Below, one piece after another: positions 33,530 through 44,366 of a DNA stretch of 64,000 bases. Source of the DNA: Bacillota bacterium. Its GTDB lineage: Bacteria > Bacillota > Clostridia > Oscillospirales > Acutalibacteraceae. The stretch is taken from positions 108,445-172,444 of the forward strand of contig JAETSA010000008.1 in assembly GCA_021769885.1 (NCBI GenBank), written 5' to 3'. The notes beneath the pieces are model-generated. The model did not search any database and was not told the origin of the DNA. It worked only from the letters and a program-made list of their open reading frames with translations. The position numbers were made by a program, and so were the translations under genes. Position 1 is the stretch's first letter. Each line of letters opens with the position of its first letter.

Positions 33530-34282
33530 TTATCTGATTTGGGTCAGGATTTGCGGTCCGCTTTTCGTGATGGCAACGGTATGCTCAAAATGCGCAGCCA
33601 GCTTGCCGTCTCTGGTCTTGACGGTCCAACCGTCGGGCAGCTGTCGGATTGCCTTGTCGCCCTCGGTAATCATAGGCTCAATGGCAATGACCATGCCCGG
33701 CAGCAGGCGCACACCGCGTCCCGGTGTGCCGAAATTCGGTACGCTGGGGTCTTCATGGAGCTTTGCGCCGACGCCGTGACCTGTATATTCACGCACAACG
33801 CCGTAGCCGCGTGCCTCGCAATACGCTTGCACCGCAGACGCTACATCTCCGATTCTGCCGCCTGCGACCGCCTGCTCAATGCCTTTATAAAGACTTTCGC
33901 GGGTCGTGTCGCACAGCCGCTTCGCCGCGTCGGAAATTTTCCCCGCGGCGAAAGTGGCAGCATTATCGCCGTTGTAGCCATCTACCTTAGCGCCAAGGTC
34001 AATACTGACGATGTCGCCTTCTTTGATGACGCGTTTTTTGCTCGGAATACCATGAATGACCTCGTCATTTATGGAAATGCATGCAGTGGCGGGGAATCCG
34101 TACAAGTTTAAGAAGTTCGGCTCAGCGCCTTGCTTCTTAATGTAGTCATACGCAATCTTGTCGATTTCGTAGGTGGTGACACCGGGTCTGACCGCTTCAC
34201 CCGCCAGCTCTAATGCCTCCGCCGAAATGATGCAAGCTTTTCGAATCAGCTCGATTTCTCGGGCGGTTTTCAGCACGATCAT
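33530..34282 (-). CDS. map: Type I methionine aminopeptidase
   Basis: A 250-residue metalloenzyme that removes the initiator methionine. Metal ligands are recognisable in SIDLGAKVDGYNGDNAATF (Asp pair), EYTGHGVGAKLHEDPSVPNFG (His), IEPMITEG (Glu) and HFEHTVAITKSGPQILT (Glu). Length is standard for the short type I form without a zinc-finger extension. It lies 2 bases after adk. Confidence 0.97.
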   Translation of the reverse strand: MIVLKTAREIELIRKACIISAEALELAGEAVRPGVTTYEIDKIAYDYIKKQGAEPNFLNLYGFPATACISINDEVIHGIPSKKRVIKEGDIVSIDLGAKVDGYNGDNAATFAAGKISDAAKRLCDTTRESLYKGIEQAVAGGRIGDVASAVQAYCEARGYGVVREYTGHGVGAKLHEDPSVPNFGTPGRGVRLLPGMVIAIEPMITEGDKAIRQLPDGWTVKTRDGKLAAHFEHTVAITKSGPQILTQIR

Positions 34283-34284
34283 GC

Positions 34285-34917
34285 TTAATCCTCCAATGCT
34301 TTGAAGGTAAGAGCGGTTGTATCTGCAACCTCTTCCTGTCCTTCGACTACGCGAAGAATGCCTTTCTTCTCGTAGAAGCCCTTTAACGGCTCGGTCTGCT
34401 CATGATAAGTGTTCAGTCTGTCGAGCACGGTTTCGGGCATATCGTCCTTTCTTTGGACGAGGGGTTCGCCGCAAGCATCACAGACGCCGTCTGTCTTCGG
34501 CTTTTTAAACTCAGTGTGATAGGTCGCGCCGCATTTCAGGCAGACACGTCTGCCCGAAAGTCTTGCCGCAATTTTTTCGTCCGGCACTTCAATGTCCAAA
34601 ACCTTATCAATGCGAACGCCCATTTCGTCGAGTGCCTCTGCCTGCGGAATGGTTCTCGGGAAACCGTCGAGAATGAAGCCGTTTTTGCAATCATCCTGTT
34701 TCAGTCTCTCGTTGATGATGCCGATGACAACCTCGTCGGGAACAAGCTTGCCTGCATCAATAAAGGATTTCGCTTTAAGTCCCATTTCGGTTCCGTTTGC
34801 CATAGCTTCGCGGAGCATATTGCCCGTCGAGATAGCAGGGATTTGCAGCTTTTCACAGATTTTTTCAGCCTGTGTGCCTTTGCCTGCGCCCGGCGCGCCG
34901 AGAAGTATCAGGTTCAT
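34285..34917 (-). CDS. adk: Adenylate kinase, zinc-containing type
   Basis: A 210-residue kinase converting ATP plus AMP to two ADP. The P-loop is GAPGAGKGTQA, followed by DGFPRT and RLSGRR. The LID holds four cysteines (CLKCGATYH...CDACGEPL) that bind zinc, the Gram-positive form. It lies between secY and map. Confidence 0.98.
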   Translation of the reverse strand: MNLILLGAPGAGKGTQAEKICEKLQIPAISTGNMLREAMANGTEMGLKAKSFIDAGKLVPDEVVIGIINERLKQDDCKNGFILDGFPRTIPQAEALDEMGVRIDKVLDIEVPDEKIAARLSGRRVCLKCGATYHTEFKKPKTDGVCDACGEPLVQRKDDMPETVLDRLNTYHEQTEPLKGFYEKKGILRVVEGQEEVADTTALTFKALED

Positions 34918-34935
34918 AAAGTTCTCTCCTTTAGC

Positions 34936-36267
34936 TTAGTCTAAGAAGCCCTTGTAATGGCGCATCATCATCTGGCTCTCGAGCTGTTTCACGGTTTCCA
35001 GCGCAACACCGACCATAATGATAATGGACGTGCCGCCCAAGGTCAGGTTGACCTGTCTGTCAAACGCACCGGAAATCTGAGAGTACAGAATCGGGAACAG
35101 CGCAACAACTGAAATCAGCAAAGCGCCAAGCAATGTAATTCTTGACAAAATCTTTGCGATGTAATCAGAGGTCGGCTTGCCGGGACGGATGCCCGGAATC
35201 GCGCCGCTGTTTCTGCGGATGTTATTTGCCATTTCAATGGGGTTGTACTGAATCGCCGCATAGAAATATGCGAAGAAGATAATCAGTACGAAGTACATAA
35301 TCGCATACGCCCAGTGGGTGGTCTGGAAGATGTCAAAGAAGCCCTGCCAGAAAGCGTCCCACTTGCTCTCTTCCGGATTCAGTGTCACAAACATCTGAAT
35401 CGTCGGCGGCAAAGACAGAATCGAGGACGCAAAGATAACGGGAAGAACGCCGCACATATTGACCTTGATCGGAATGTGTGTGCTCTGACCGCCGTACATC
35501 TTACGGCCGACAACACGCTTTGCATACTGCACGGGAATGCGGCGTTCGGCGTTATCCATCCAAACGATGTATGCAATCATCAGAATCATACATACAAACG
35601 CAATCGGAACCAACGCGAAGTACGCACCGCCGTGATCCACATAATTGTATAAATTATACAGTGTAGCCGGCATACGGGAAACGATACCTGCGAAGAGGAT
35701 AATCGAAATACCGTTGCCGATGCCCTTGTCATTGATCTGCTCGCCGAGCCACATAATGAGTGCCGCGCCCGCCGTGTAGCAGAGAATGATGACAATTGCC
35801 TGGAATACAGCCGCAAAGCCGGTGTATTTCGTACCGTCCGCGCTCACTGCAAGGTAATTCTGCGAACGGATGTAGAAATAGTAAGCGGTGCTCTGCATAA
35901 GCGCCAAGCCGACTGCGGTGTAACGGGTGATTTCGGACATCTTTTTGCGTCCTTCTTCGCCCTCTTTTGCCAAACGCTCCAACGCAGGGATGGCAACCGC
36001 CAACAACTGAATGATAATGGATGCGTTGATGTAGGGGGTGATGGACATTGCAAACAAAGTACCGTAGTTGAATGCGTCACCTGTCATCATACTTAAGTAT
36101 GTCATAAAGTTGTTCGCATTCGGGTCGGAGATGATGCCCTCGGCAATGTTTACGAACGGAACCGGAAGTGCGGCACCGATTCGGAAAATCAGAATGATAA
36201 GACCTGTGTAAAGCAGTTTTTTGCGGAGATCCGCAATTTTCCAAGCATTGAGAATGGTTTGGAACAT
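34936..36267 (-). CDS. secY: Protein translocase subunit SecY
   Basis: The 443-residue channel of the Sec translocon with about ten membrane helices. Landmarks are FRIGAALPVPFVNI in helix 1, SIMPYINASIIIQLL-like MSITPYINASIIIQLLAVAIPALE (plug and helix 2 region), GIGNGISIILFAGI, and the cytoplasmic loop ANNIRRNSGAIPGIRPGKPTSDYI. It is followed by adk and preceded by rplO, as in most Firmicutes. Confidence 0.98.
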   Translation of the reverse strand: MFQTILNAWKIADLRKKLLYTGLIILIFRIGAALPVPFVNIAEGIISDPNANNFMTYLSMMTGDAFNYGTLFAMSITPYINASIIIQLLAVAIPALERLAKEGEEGRKKMSEITRYTAVGLALMQSTAYYFYIRSQNYLAVSADGTKYTGFAAVFQAIVIILCYTAGAALIMWLGEQINDKGIGNGISIILFAGIVSRMPATLYNLYNYVDHGGAYFALVPIAFVCMILMIAYIVWMDNAERRIPVQYAKRVVGRKMYGGQSTHIPIKVNMCGVLPVIFASSILSLPPTIQMFVTLNPEESKWDAFWQGFFDIFQTTHWAYAIMYFVLIIFFAYFYAAIQYNPIEMANNIRRNSGAIPGIRPGKPTSDYIAKILSRITLLGALLISVVALFPILYSQISGAFDRQVNLTLGGTSIIIMVGVALETVKQLESQMMMRHYKGFLD

Positions 36268-36269
36268 TG

Positions 36270-36713
36270 TTAGATCACCTCGGCTTTCCCGCCGGCTGCT
36301 TCGATTTTCTGCTTCGCCGCTTCGGAAAAGCTGTTAACCTGCACAGTAAGCTTCTTGCTGATTTCGCCGTTTCCTAAGATTTTTACGCCGTCAAGCGCTT
36401 TCTTAATAAGACCTTTTTCGATGAGCGCGTCAACGGTTACCGTTGCGCCGTCGTCGAATGCTTTGTCGAGAGCCGACACATTCACAGCCGCGATCTCTTT
36501 CGCGAAAATGTTGTTGAAGCCTCTCTTGGGAACGCGTCTTTGCAAAGGCATCTGACCGCCCTCAAAACCGGGACGCATACCTCTGCCGGCACGTGCTTTC
36601 TGACCCTTGTGGCCTTTGCCTGCCGTTTTGCCCTGACCGGACGCAGCGCCGCGGCCGATACGCTTCACAGACTTCTTAGAGCCCGCCGGGCTGCTGAGTT
36701 CATGCAATTTCAT
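36270..36713 (-). CDS. rplO: Large ribosomal subunit protein uL15
   Basis: A 147-residue 50S protein: [43 protein letters not shown] is the Gly/Lys-rich extension, followed by the globular domain. It ends 2 bases before the secY start and is probably coupled to it. Confidence 0.98.
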   Translation of the reverse strand: MKLHELSSPAGSKKSVKRIGRGAASGQGKTAGKGHKGQKARAGRGMRPGFEGGQMPLQRRVPKRGFNNIFAKEIAAVNVSALDKAFDDGATVTVDALIEKGLIKKALDGVKILGNGEISKKLTVQVNSFSEAAKQKIEAAGGKAEVI

Positions 36714-36725
36714 ATTGGCACCTCC

Positions 36726-36905
36726 TTAAGCGTTCGTTACCTCGATAAGATGAGAAATCTTCTTAATCTTACCCTGTGTCTGCGGGTTGTCGGGCTGTGT
36801 AGCCTTATCCCCGATTTTTCTAAGACCAAGTGCATGGGCGGTGGCAATCTGATCTTTTTTGCTGCCGATCAGGCTCTTCTTTAATGTAACTGTTACGTTT
36901 GCCAT
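36726..36905 (-). CDS. rpmD: Large ribosomal subunit protein uL30
   Basis: A 59-residue protein read from the ATG at 36905: [20 protein letters not shown] followed by [20 protein letters not shown] and a C-terminal KISHLIEV. The LKKSLIG and ALGLRKIG segments are typical. It fills the short gap between rpsE and rplO. Confidence 0.97.
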   Translation of the reverse strand: MANVTVTLKKSLIGSKKDQIATAHALGLRKIGDKATQPDNPQTQGKIKKISHLIEVTNA

Positions 36906-36917
36906 TTTTGCCCCTCC

Positions 36918-37421
36918 TTAATCCAAAATCTCTTTAACGGATTTACCGCGGATAGCGGCAACCTCGTCAGCGTTACGAAGCTTAGAAAGCCCGTCTACAG
37001 TTGCGCGAACCACGTTGCAGGGATTGTTGGAACGCAGCGCCTTGGAACGGATGTCCTTGATGCCGACCATTTCCACAACCGCACGCACGGGGCCGCCGGC
37101 GATAACGCCGGTACCGGGAGCAGCGGGTTTCATCAGAACCACGCCTGCGCCGTATTTGCCGACGATTTCGTGCGGAATCGTTGTGCCTTTGAGCGCAACC
37201 TGAATCAGGTTTTTCTTCGCGTTTTCGATGCCCTTGCGGATTGCATCCGGCACTTCGCCCGATTTACCGAGACCGAAGCCCACGATGCCGTTTCCGTTGC
37301 CCACAACTACCAAAGCGGAGAATTTCATGATACGGCCGCCCTTAACGGTTTTGGAAACACGGTTGATCGCAACGACTCTTTCTTCAAGCTCCATTGTAGA
37401 TGCGTCGATTTTTGTAGCCAT
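36918..37421 (-). CDS. rpsE: Small ribosomal subunit protein uS5
   Basis: A 167-residue 30S protein involved in decoding fidelity. [44 protein letters not shown] is the double-stranded RNA-binding domain; [22 protein letters not shown] follows. The ATG at 37421 is 8 bases from AAGGAG and is preferred over one two codons upstream. Confidence 0.98.
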   Translation of the reverse strand: MATKIDASTMELEERVVAINRVSKTVKGGRIMKFSALVVVGNGNGIVGFGLGKSGEVPDAIRKGIENAKKNLIQVALKGTTIPHEIVGKYGAGVVLMKPAAPGTGVIAGGPVRAVVEMVGIKDIRSKALRSNNPCNVVRATVDGLSKLRNADEVAAIRGKSVKEILD

Positions 37422-37437
37422 TTTCATTTCTCCTTTC

Positions 37438-37797
37438 TTAGAAGTTCAGGCCGCCCTCACGGGCACCTTCGGCGAGAGCAGCTACTCTGCCGTGATATAC
37501 ATAACCGCCTCTGTCGAAAACAACATCCTTGATGTTCTTCTGGGCGGCTCTTTCTGCAAGCAATTTGCCGACTGCCTTAGCGGCTTCGATGTTTCCGCCG
37601 TACTCTGTGAAGTCTTTCTCGGTTGTGGATGCCGCAACGAGTGTGACACCTGCAACGTCGTCGATCAACTGTGCATAAATATGCTGGAGTGAACGGAAAA
37701 CATCAAGACGGGGGCACTCAGCAGTACCCGAAATCTTCGCGCGGACTCTTGCGTGACGGCGCTGTCTTGCTTTTTTGCTGTCGGGTCTGTTAACCAT
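37438..37797 (-). CDS. rplR: Large ribosomal subunit protein uL18
   Basis: A 119-residue 5S rRNA-binding protein: [35 protein letters not shown] and [24 protein letters not shown] are family signatures. It lies between rplF and rpsE. Confidence 0.98.
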   Translation of the reverse strand: MVNRPDSKKARQRRHARVRAKISGTAECPRLDVFRSLQHIYAQLIDDVAGVTLVAASTTEKDFTEYGGNIEAAKAVGKLLAERAAQKNIKDVVFDRGGYVYHGRVAALAEGAREGGLNF

Positions 37798-37812
37798 TGA
37801 ATTTCACTCCTT

Positions 37813-38355
37813 TTATTTACCCTTACCGGCCTTGCCTTCTTTGCGGCGGATGTGCTCGTCAGCGTATTTGATGCCTTTGCCCTTGTAAGGCTCCGGCGGG
37901 CGCTTCTCGCGCACTTCTGCGGCGAACTGACCGACCTTCTGCTTGTCGGGACCGGAAATGATGATCTTGTTCGGTGCGGGAACATCAATGGTGATGTCCT
38001 CTGTTTCGGACATAGTGACCTGATGGGAGAACCCGAGGTTCATCACAAGGTCTTTGCCCTGCTTCGCAACACGGTAACCGACACCGTTGACCTCAAGCTC
38101 CTTTTTGTAGCCTTCGGTAACACCGATCACCATATTGTGAATCAAAGTACGGGTAAGCCCGTGCAGGGATTTGTTCAGATTGCTGTCGTCCGGACGGGAA
38201 ACGGTGATTTCGCCGTTCTCCATAGCAACCTGCATATTGCTGTGTACTGTTCTGGTAAGTGTGCCCTTGGGGCCCTTAACGGTAACAGTACTGCCGTCGA
38301 TCTTGACTTCAACGCCCGCGGGAACCGCGATGGGCTGTCTGCCGATTCTGGACAT
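37813..38355 (-). CDS. rplF: Large ribosomal subunit protein uL6
   Basis: A 180-residue 50S protein with two repeated domains: [33 protein letters not shown] at the start and [38 protein letters not shown] at the end. Both are strongly conserved in the family. Confidence 0.98.
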   Translation of the reverse strand: MSRIGRQPIAVPAGVEVKIDGSTVTVKGPKGTLTRTVHSNMQVAMENGEITVSRPDDSNLNKSLHGLTRTLIHNMVIGVTEGYKKELEVNGVGYRVAKQGKDLVMNLGFSHQVTMSETEDITIDVPAPNKIIISGPDKQKVGQFAAEVREKRPPEPYKGKGIKYADEHIRRKEGKAGKGK

Positions 38356-38367
38356 ACTGTAACCTCC

Positions 38368-38766
38368 TTACCAAATATATGCGAGAATTTCGCCGCCGAT
38401 ATTGGCTTTGCGTGCTTCTCTGTCTGTCATAACGCCTTTAGATGTGGAAAGGATCGCAACACCGAGACCTCTCATAACCTTGGGCATATCTTCACAATTT
38501 GTGTAGATGCGCAAGCCCGGCTTGGAAACTCTGCGCAGGCCGGTGATGACGGGGGCTTTGTTCGCGCCGTATTTCAGGGTGATTTCAATCATACCCTGTT
38601 TGCCGTCCTCTTCCACTTTAAAGCTCTTGATATAACCCTCATCCAAAAGAATCTGCGCAATTGCTTTCTTCATATTGGACGCGGGGACTTTGACCGTGTC
38701 ATGCTTCGCAGAACTCGCGTTGCGAATTCTGGTGAGCATATCACCGATGGAATCCGTGATTTGCAT
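38368..38766 (-). CDS. rpsH: Small ribosomal subunit protein uS8
   Basis: A 132-residue 30S assembly protein: [40 protein letters not shown] at the N-terminus and [33 protein letters not shown] at the C-terminus. In E. coli S8 controls the spc operon; no matching leader site is evident here. Confidence 0.98.
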   Translation of the reverse strand: MQITDSIGDMLTRIRNASSAKHDTVKVPASNMKKAIAQILLDEGYIKSFKVEEDGKQGMIEITLKYGANKAPVITGLRRVSKPGLRIYTNCEDMPKVMRGLGVAILSTSKGVMTDREARKANIGGEILAYIW

Positions 38767-38793
38767 TCTTTTGCCTCCTTTGCAATTGCTCTA

Positions 38794-38979
38794 TTACCAG
38801 CTTGCTTTCTTCACGCCGGGGATCTGACCTTTGTGCGCCAGCTCTCTGAAGCAGATACGGCAAACGCCGTACTTGCGCAGATAAGCGTGCGGGCGACCGC
38901 AGATTTTGCATCTGTTGTACGCTCTGGTGGAATATTTCGCAGGTCTTGCCTGCTTAACCTTCATAGATGTTTTGGCCAC
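38794..38979 (-). CDS. rpsN: Small ribosomal subunit protein uS14, zinc type
   Basis: A 61-residue short S14 with two CxxC pairs (CKICG and CRICF) that bind zinc. This is the type Z form placed in the spc section of Firmicutes, as opposed to the longer zinc-free paralog expressed under zinc limitation. Confidence 0.98.
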   Translation of the reverse strand: MAKTSMKVKQARPAKYSTRAYNRCKICGRPHAYLRKYGVCRICFRELAHKGQIPGVKKASW

Positions 38980-38991
38980 TTCAATCCCTCC

Positions 38992-39534
38992 TTATTTCGC
39001 AAACGGTGCGCCCATCAGGGTGAGAAGCTCGCGGGCTTCTTCGTCTGTGGTCGCCGTAGTAACAAAGCAAATGTCCATACCGCGGACGGCGTCAATCTTG
39101 TCATACTCGATTTCGGGGAAGATCAGCTGCTCTTTGATACCCATAGAGTAGTTGCCTCTGCCGTCGAAGGAGTTGGGGTTGATGCCGCGGAAGTCACGGA
39201 CGCGGGGAAGTGCGAGGTTGAAGAAACGGTCTAAGAACTCATACATTCTTTCGCCACGCAGTGTCACCTTCACACCGATGGTCATACCTTCACGCAGTTT
39301 GAAGTTCGCAACGGACTTCTTCGCCTTGCAGGGAACGGGCTTCTGACCGGTAATCTGTGCAAGATCCTTCGTGATGGCGTCGATGACCTTAGAGTTGTCT
39401 CTTGCTTCGCCGCAGCCGACGTTGATGACAATCTTGTCAAGCTTCGGGATTTGCATAACGCTCTTGTAGCCGAACTTCTTCTGAAGCGCCGGAGCGACAT
39501 CAGCCAGGTATTTCTCTTTCATTCTTGCTGCCAT
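38992..39534 (-). CDS. rplE: Large ribosomal subunit protein uL5
   Basis: A 180-residue 5S rRNA-binding protein: [25 protein letters not shown] and [46 protein letters not shown] are canonical. It lies between rplX and rpsN. Confidence 0.98.
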   Translation of the reverse strand: MAARMKEKYLADVAPALQKKFGYKSVMQIPKLDKIVINVGCGEARDNSKVIDAITKDLAQITGQKPVPCKAKKSVANFKLREGMTIGVKVTLRGERMYEFLDRFFNLALPRVRDFRGINPNSFDGRGNYSMGIKEQLIFPEIEYDKIDAVRGMDICFVTTATTDEEARELLTLMGAPFAK

Positions 39535-39551
39535 AATGTTATGTCCCTCCC

Positions 39552-39869
39552 TTATTCAAACTTCGCGCCGCATTTTTTGCAAACGCGTTTCTTATCTTTG
39601 CCGGTGCCTTCGTGACCGACTCTGGTCGCTTTGCCGCACTTCGGGCAGACAAGCTGAACCTTATCTGCATACAGTGCGCTTTCCGCCTTTACAAGGCCGC
39701 CTGCCTCGCCCATTTTGCGGGGTTTGACGTGCTTTGTAACGATGTTGACACCTTCCACGATGACTTTACCCTCGGCGGGTGCAACCTGCATTACTTTGCC
39801 CTGCTTGCCGCGATTTTTGCCGTTGATGACAACAACGGTATCGCCGGTTTTTACATGAACCTTATTCAT
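39552..39869 (-). CDS. rplX: Large ribosomal subunit protein uL24
   Basis: A 105-residue 50S assembly initiator. The KOW motif is [25 protein letters not shown]. The C-terminal part has two CxxC pairs ([11 protein letters not shown] and CKKCG), a common zinc-ribbon-like end in this family. Confidence 0.98.
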   Translation of the reverse strand: MNKVHVKTGDTVVVINGKNRGKQGKVMQVAPAEGKVIVEGVNIVTKHVKPRKMGEAGGLVKAESALYADKVQLVCPKCGKATRVGHEGTGKDKKRVCKKCGAKFE

Positions 39870-39886
39870 TCTGACTGCACCTCCGT

Positions 39887-40255
39887 TTACAGTACTTCGG
39901 GAGCAAGAGAAAGAATCTTCATATAATCTTTATCACGAAGCTCTCTTGCAACCGGCCCAAAGATACGGGTGCCTCTGGGGTTTTTGTCTTCTTTAATCAA
40001 TACGGCTGCGTTTTCATCGAAACGGATGTAAGTACCGTCATCTCTGCGAACGCCGCTTGCCGAACGTACGACGACTGCCTTGACCACATCGCCCTTTTTG
40101 ACAACGCCGCCGGGTGCTGCCTTTTTGACCGAAGCTACAATGACATCGCCGATATTTGCATACCTTCTGCCGGAACCGCCGAGAACGCGAATGCACATAA
40201 TTTCCTTCGCGCCGGTGTTGTCGGCTACTTTGAGGTAAGTCTGTTGTTGAATCAC
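39887..40255 (-). CDS. rplN: Large ribosomal subunit protein uL14, GTG start
   Basis: A 122-residue 50S protein starting [26 protein letters not shown] after the initiator. The start is the GTG at 40255, because AAGGAGG lies at the right distance and the family N-terminus begins there; the frame is open further upstream into the rpsQ spacer but without coding sense. [24 protein letters not shown] closes the protein. Confidence 0.97.
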   Translation of the reverse strand: MIQQQTYLKVADNTGAKEIMCIRVLGGSGRRYANIGDVIVASVKKAAPGGVVKKGDVVKAVVVRSASGVRRDDGTYIRFDENAAVLIKEDKNPRGTRIFGPVARELRDKDYMKILSLAPEVL

Positions 40256-40275
40256 AGTAATAGCCTCCTTAGAAA

Positions 40276-40533
40276 TTACTTCGCTTTCTCGATGATTTCG
40301 ACGACACGCCATCTCTTATCTTTAGAGAGAGGACGGGTTTCCATAACGAGGACCTTGTCGCCTACGCCACAAACGTTGCCTTCGTCATGGGCTTTGATTT
40401 TAACGGTACGGTTGACGATTTTCTTATACAGCGGGTGACGGACTCTGTCCTTAATGGAAACGACAACGGTCTTGTCCATTTTATCGCTGGTTACGATGCC
40501 AACCTGTGTTTTTCTGAGGTTTCTTTCGCTCAT
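40276..40533 (-). CDS. rpsQ: Small ribosomal subunit protein uS17
   Basis: An 85-residue OB-fold 30S protein: [47 protein letters not shown] and [21 protein letters not shown] match the family over its full length. Confidence 0.98.
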   Translation of the reverse strand: MSERNLRKTQVGIVTSDKMDKTVVVSIKDRVRHPLYKKIVNRTVKIKAHDEGNVCGVGDKVLVMETRPLSKDKRWRVVEIIEKAK

Positions 40534-40554
40534 CCTTGAATACCCTCCCTTTCC

Positions 40555-40758
40555 TTAAGACTGCGCGCCGTGCAGTTCAACATCGCGCAGCACGGTTTTC
40601 ACGCGTGCGATGTCTTTCTTGACGGCATTGATGCGCATCGGATTATCGAGTTGGTTGATGGCCTGCTGGAAACGCAATTTGAAAAGCTCATCCTTCAGCT
40701 CTAAGAGTTTAGCATCCAACTCCGAGGGGGAAAGTTTCTTCAACTCACTTGCTTTCAT
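40555..40758 (-). CDS. rpmC: Large ribosomal subunit protein uL29
   Basis: A 67-residue helical 50S protein near the exit tunnel: [38 protein letters not shown] is typical. Its ATG overlaps the rplP stop as ATGA. Confidence 0.98.
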   Translation of the reverse strand: MKASELKKLSPSELDAKLLELKDELFKLRFQQAINQLDNPMRINAVKKDIARVKTVLRDVELHGAQS

Positions 40759-41189
40759 GCCTGCTCACCTTCCTCTTCCTGCTGTGCTTTGGAAACGAAC
40801 TTGCATTTTACGGGGAGCTTGTTTGCAGCAAGACGCATAGCCTCGCGTGCGGTCTCCTCGGGAACACCTGCAATTTCGAACATCACTCTGCCGGGCTTCA
40901 CAACGGCTACCCAATATTCGGGCGAACCTTTACCGGAACCCATTCGGGTTTCAGCCGGTTTTTCGGTGATCGGCTTATCCGGGAAAATTTTAATCCAGAC
41001 CTGACCGCCACGCTTGATGTAACGTGTCATAGCGATACGGGCTGCTTCGATTTGGTTGGATGTAATCCAAGCCGGTTCAAGAGACACAAGACCGAAATCA
41101 CCGTAAGTGACCTTATTGCCTCTCATTGCTTTACCGGTCAGACGTCCTCTGTGGACTCTGCGGTATTTTACTCTCTTAGGCAGTAACAT
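40755..41189 (-). CDS. rplP: Large ribosomal subunit protein uL16
   Basis: A 144-residue 50S protein: [62 protein letters not shown] is canonical. Its ATG shares one base with the rpsC stop (TAATG), so the pair is coupled. Confidence 0.98.
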   Translation of the reverse strand: MLLPKRVKYRRVHRGRLTGKAMRGNKVTYGDFGLVSLEPAWITSNQIEAARIAMTRYIKRGGQVWIKIFPDKPITEKPAETRMGSGKGSPEYWVAVVKPGRVMFEIAGVPEETAREAMRLAANKLPVKCKFVSKAQQEEEGEQA

Positions 41190-41860
41190 TATTTTGTGCC
41201 TCCTTCCTTCTGAGGCTTGCGGTTGTCGTGAAGGACTTCGCCTTTGTAGATCCAAACCTTAACGCCGATACGACCGTAGGTTGTCTTTGCCTCTGCAAAG
41301 CCGTAGTCGATGTCTGCACGGATGGTCTGCAGCGGGATGGTACCTTCATGATAGTGCTCGGAACGTGCGATTTCTGCGCCGCCCAAACGACCGCTGACCT
41401 GTGTTTTAATACCTTTTGCGCCAAGCTTCATAGTTCTGCCGATGCACTGTTTGAGTGCGCGGCGGAACGAAACTCTGCGCTCCAGCTGAGAAGCAATGTT
41501 CTCTGCAACGAGCTGTGCGTTTAAGTCGGGCTGTTTAATCTCCACGATGTTGATGTAAACATCCTTTTCGCCGCCGAGCTTCTTTTTGCAGGTTGCTTTC
41601 AGCTTTTCGATTTCTGCGCCGCCCTTACCGATAACCATACCGGGCTTTGCGCAGTGGATGTTGATACGGACGCGCTTTGCGTCTCTCTCGATTTCTACCT
41701 TCGGAACGCCTGCCGGAGCGAGGGTCTCGAGGAGATAGTTACGGAGCTGATTGTCGGAGACAAGTGTGTCGCCGAAATCCTTTTTGCTGGCGTACCAACG
41801 AGAATCCCAGTCTTTAATGACACCGATACGAAGACCGGTGGGATTTACTTTCTGTCCCAT
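41189..41860 (-). CDS. rpsC: Small ribosomal subunit protein uS3
   Basis: A 223-residue 30S protein at the mRNA entry site, [24 protein letters not shown], with the KH domain [23 protein letters not shown]. The start at 41860 is the family start; the frame is open 14 codons further upstream. It ends in TAATG overlap with rplP. Confidence 0.98.
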   Translation of the reverse strand: MGQKVNPTGLRIGVIKDWDSRWYASKKDFGDTLVSDNQLRNYLLETLAPAGVPKVEIERDAKRVRINIHCAKPGMVIGKGGAEIEKLKATCKKKLGGEKDVYINIVEIKQPDLNAQLVAENIASQLERRVSFRRALKQCIGRTMKLGAKGIKTQVSGRLGGAEIARSEHYHEGTIPLQTIRADIDYGFAEAKTTYGRIGVKVWIYKGEVLHDNRKPQKEGGTK

Positions 41861-41879
41861 AGTGTTTCCTCCTCCTCGC

Positions 41880-42212
41880 TTATTCCGCTTCTTTGAGCAC
41901 AAGCGTGATGTGCGAAGTCTTTTTGTTGATTCTGTAAGCGCGACCCTGCGCTCTCGGACGAATGCGCTTTAAGGTCGGGCCTTGATCGACACGGCACTCT
42001 GCGACATACAGTCTCGTTGTGTCCATATCTTTCATTTCGGCGTTTGCCATTGCGGATTTCAACAGCTTGCCGAGCGGCTCACACGCAGCTTTGGGCGTGT
42101 ATTTAAGGATCGCTGCCGCTTCATCGCAAGGCTTGTTTCTGATGAGATCCAGCACGATCTGCACCTTACGCGGTGCAATGCGTACGTGGGTCACTTTTGC
42201 AGTTGCTTCCAT
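41880..42212 (-). CDS. rplV: Large ribosomal subunit protein uL22
   Basis: A 110-residue 50S tunnel protein: [50 protein letters not shown] and [26 protein letters not shown] match the family. Confidence 0.98.
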   Translation of the reverse strand: MEATAKVTHVRIAPRKVQIVLDLIRNKPCDEAAAILKYTPKAACEPLGKLLKSAMANAEMKDMDTTRLYVAECRVDQGPTLKRIRPRAQGRAYRINKKTSHITLVLKEAE

Positions 42213-42232
42213 TCGTTACACTCCTTTGCTGC

Positions 42233-42514
42233 TTATTTACCGTTGTTGGATGTTTTGGAACCGGCGTGACCTTTGAAGGTTCTTGTCGGCGCAAATTCGC
42301 CGAGCTTGTGACCGACCATATCCTCCGTAACGTAAACCGGAACGTGCTTGCGTCCGTCATGGACGGCAAACGTATGACCGACAAAGTCCGGGAATATAGT
42401 CGAGCTGCGGCTCCATGTTTTGAGAACGATCTTTTCGCCGTTCTGATTCATCTGCTGAACCTTTGCGAGCAGTTTCGGTGCAACGTAAGGTCCTTTTTTA
42501 ATACTTCTGCTCAT
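42233..42514 (-). CDS. rpsS: Small ribosomal subunit protein uS19
   Basis: A 93-residue 30S head protein: [71 protein letters not shown]. Full-length match. Confidence 0.98.
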   Translation of the reverse strand: MSRSIKKGPYVAPKLLAKVQQMNQNGEKIVLKTWSRSSTIFPDFVGHTFAVHDGRKHVPVYVTEDMVGHKLGEFAPTRTFKGHAGSKTSNNGK

Positions 42515-42533
42515 ACTCTACACTCCTTTCGGC

Positions 42534-43367
42534 TTATTTGCCGTTACGGCGTCTTACGATAAATTTGTCGGAACGGTTCTTCTTCGCTCTGGTCTTATAG
42601 CCAAGTGCGGGTTTGCCCCACGGTGTGCAGGGACCGGGACGGCCGACAGGGGATTTACCTTCACCACCGCCGTGCGGGTGGTCGTTCGGGTTCATAACAG
42701 AACCGCGGACGGTCGGACGGACACCCAAGTGACGGGTGCGGCCTGCTTTACCGATTTTCACGTTTTCGTGATCTGCATTGCCGACAGTGCCGACGGTTGC
42801 CATACACTGTGCGGACACATTGCGAAGCTCGCCCGAGGGAAGTCTAAGCAGTGCATAAACGCCTTCTTTAGCCATCAGCTGTGCGGCATTGCCTGCTGCA
42901 CGAGCCAACTGACCGCCGCGGCCGGGATACAGCTCTACGTTGTGCACCATAGTACCGGTCGGGATTGCGCTCAAAGGCAGTGCGTTGCCGACTTTGATAT
43001 CCGCGGAAGCGCCCGCTTCAATCTTGTCGCCGACCTTCAAGCCGACAGGCGCGAGGATGTATCTCTTTTCGCCGTCCTCGTACTGCACCAATGCGATGTG
43101 TGCGGAACGGTTGGGGTCGTACTCGAGGGTGAGCACGGTTGCAGGCATATCGAACTTATCACGCTTGAAGTCGATGATACGATATTTTCTGCGATTGCCG
43201 CCGCCTCTGTGGCGAACGGTGATTCTTCCGTAGCTGTTGCGGCCTGCTTTCTTATTGAGAGGCGCTAAAAGGCTTCTTTCGGGAGCAACCTTTGAAAGCT
43301 CGGAATAATCTGTAACCGACATATTGCGTCTTGCGTTGGTTGTCGGCTTATAGACTTTAATCGACAT
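42534..43367 (-). CDS. rplB: Large ribosomal subunit protein uL2
   Basis: A 277-residue 50S protein at the peptidyl-transferase region. [18 protein letters not shown] starts at the ATG at 43367, 10 bases from AAGGAG; a GTG three codons earlier is too close to that site. [50 protein letters not shown] and [18 protein letters not shown], with the catalytic-region histidine, are present. Confidence 0.98.
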   Translation of the reverse strand: MSIKVYKPTTNARRNMSVTDYSELSKVAPERSLLAPLNKKAGRNSYGRITVRHRGGGNRRKYRIIDFKRDKFDMPATVLTLEYDPNRSAHIALVQYEDGEKRYILAPVGLKVGDKIEAGASADIKVGNALPLSAIPTGTMVHNVELYPGRGGQLARAAGNAAQLMAKEGVYALLRLPSGELRNVSAQCMATVGTVGNADHENVKIGKAGRTRHLGVRPTVRGSVMNPNDHPHGGGEGKSPVGRPGPCTPWGKPALGYKTRAKKNRSDKFIVRRRNGK

Positions 43368-43433
43368 TTCATTCACTCTCCTTAAAACGATTTAGCGGAG
43401 TATGTCGGACTCCATACATTATCGTTTGGGGTT

Positions 43434-43727
43434 TTACATCATTCCGTCAAAGAATTCGATGGTCTTGGAATCCTCAGTCAAGGTGACGACAGCCTTTTTC
43501 CAAGCGGAGGTGTAACCCTCGTATCTGCCGTATCTTCTGAGATGCCCTTTCACATTGATGGTGTTGACCTTTTCGACCTTGACGCCGAAGAGCTTTTCAA
43601 CAGCCGCTTTGATTTCGGGCTTGGTCGCTTTTTTGTCCACCTTAAAGGTGTACTTTTTCAGTGCCTGACCCATCATACTTTCCTCGGTAATCACGGGGCG
43701 GAGGATAATATCCTGTGCAAGTTTCAT
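43434..43727 (-). CDS. rplW: Large ribosomal subunit protein uL23
   Basis: A 97-residue 50S protein near the tunnel exit: [60 protein letters not shown]. Its ATG shares one base with the rplD stop (TAATG). Confidence 0.98.
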   Translation of the reverse strand: MKLAQDIILRPVITEESMMGQALKKYTFKVDKKATKPEIKAAVEKLFGVKVEKVNTINVKGHLRRYGRYEGYTSAWKKAVVTLTEDSKTIEFFDGMM

Positions 43728-44350
43728 TATGCGTAAACCTCCTCGATCTTTGCGACGGCGTCCTTCAGCACAACGATGGTGTTGCAGTTGAGGATGTCGT
43801 AAACATTCAGCGTGTTGACGAGGGAGACGTTTGCACCCGCGATGTTGCGTGCGCTCTTGTAAACGACGTCGTTCTTTTCAGGGAGAACGATGAGCGTTTT
43901 CTTACCTGCCTTGATGGCTGCAAGCACGTCTGCAACCTCTTTGGTTTTGATTGCGTCGAGACCGAAGTCGTCGAGCACGATCATTTCGTCTGCCGCAACC
44001 TTTGCGGAAAGTGCGGACTTCATAGCCAATCTCTTGACCTTTTTGTTGACATCAAAGCCATATTCACGCGGCTTCGGACCGAGTGCGATACCGCCGTGTG
44101 TCCACTGCGGTGCTCTGGTCGAACCCTGACGCGCTCTGCCTGTGCCCTTTTGACGCCACGGCTTTTTGCCGCCGCCGGACACCTCGGAACGAGTGAGGGT
44201 GGACTGTGTGCCCTGACGCTGATTTGCCAAATAGCTGACAACCATCAGATGCATTGCCGACATATTGGGTTCAATCGCGAAAATGCCGTCTGCGAGTTCG
44301 ATGTCGGAAACCTTTTTACCTGCTTTATCGAGAACTGCAAGTTTTGCCAT
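43727..44350 (-). CDS. rplD: Large ribosomal subunit protein uL4
   Basis: A 207-residue 50S protein: [55 protein letters not shown] is the conserved extended loop and flank. In proteobacteria L4 regulates the S10 operon; whether it does so here is unknown. Confidence 0.98.
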   Translation of the reverse strand: MAKLAVLDKAGKKVSDIELADGIFAIEPNMSAMHLMVVSYLANQRQGTQSTLTRSEVSGGGKKPWRQKGTGRARQGSTRAPQWTHGGIALGPKPREYGFDVNKKVKRLAMKSALSAKVAADEMIVLDDFGLDAIKTKEVADVLAAIKAGKKTLIVLPEKNDVVYKSARNIAGANVSLVNTLNVYDILNCNTIVVLKDAVAKIEEVYA

Positions 44351-44366
44351 TTAAATCACTCCTTCC

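Noticed and set aside
37852..39234. A 460-codon open frame on the plus strand across rplF-rplE
   Set aside because: It lies antisense to five clearly identified ribosomal protein genes and has no family resemblance. Long antisense frames are common opposite codon-biased genes.
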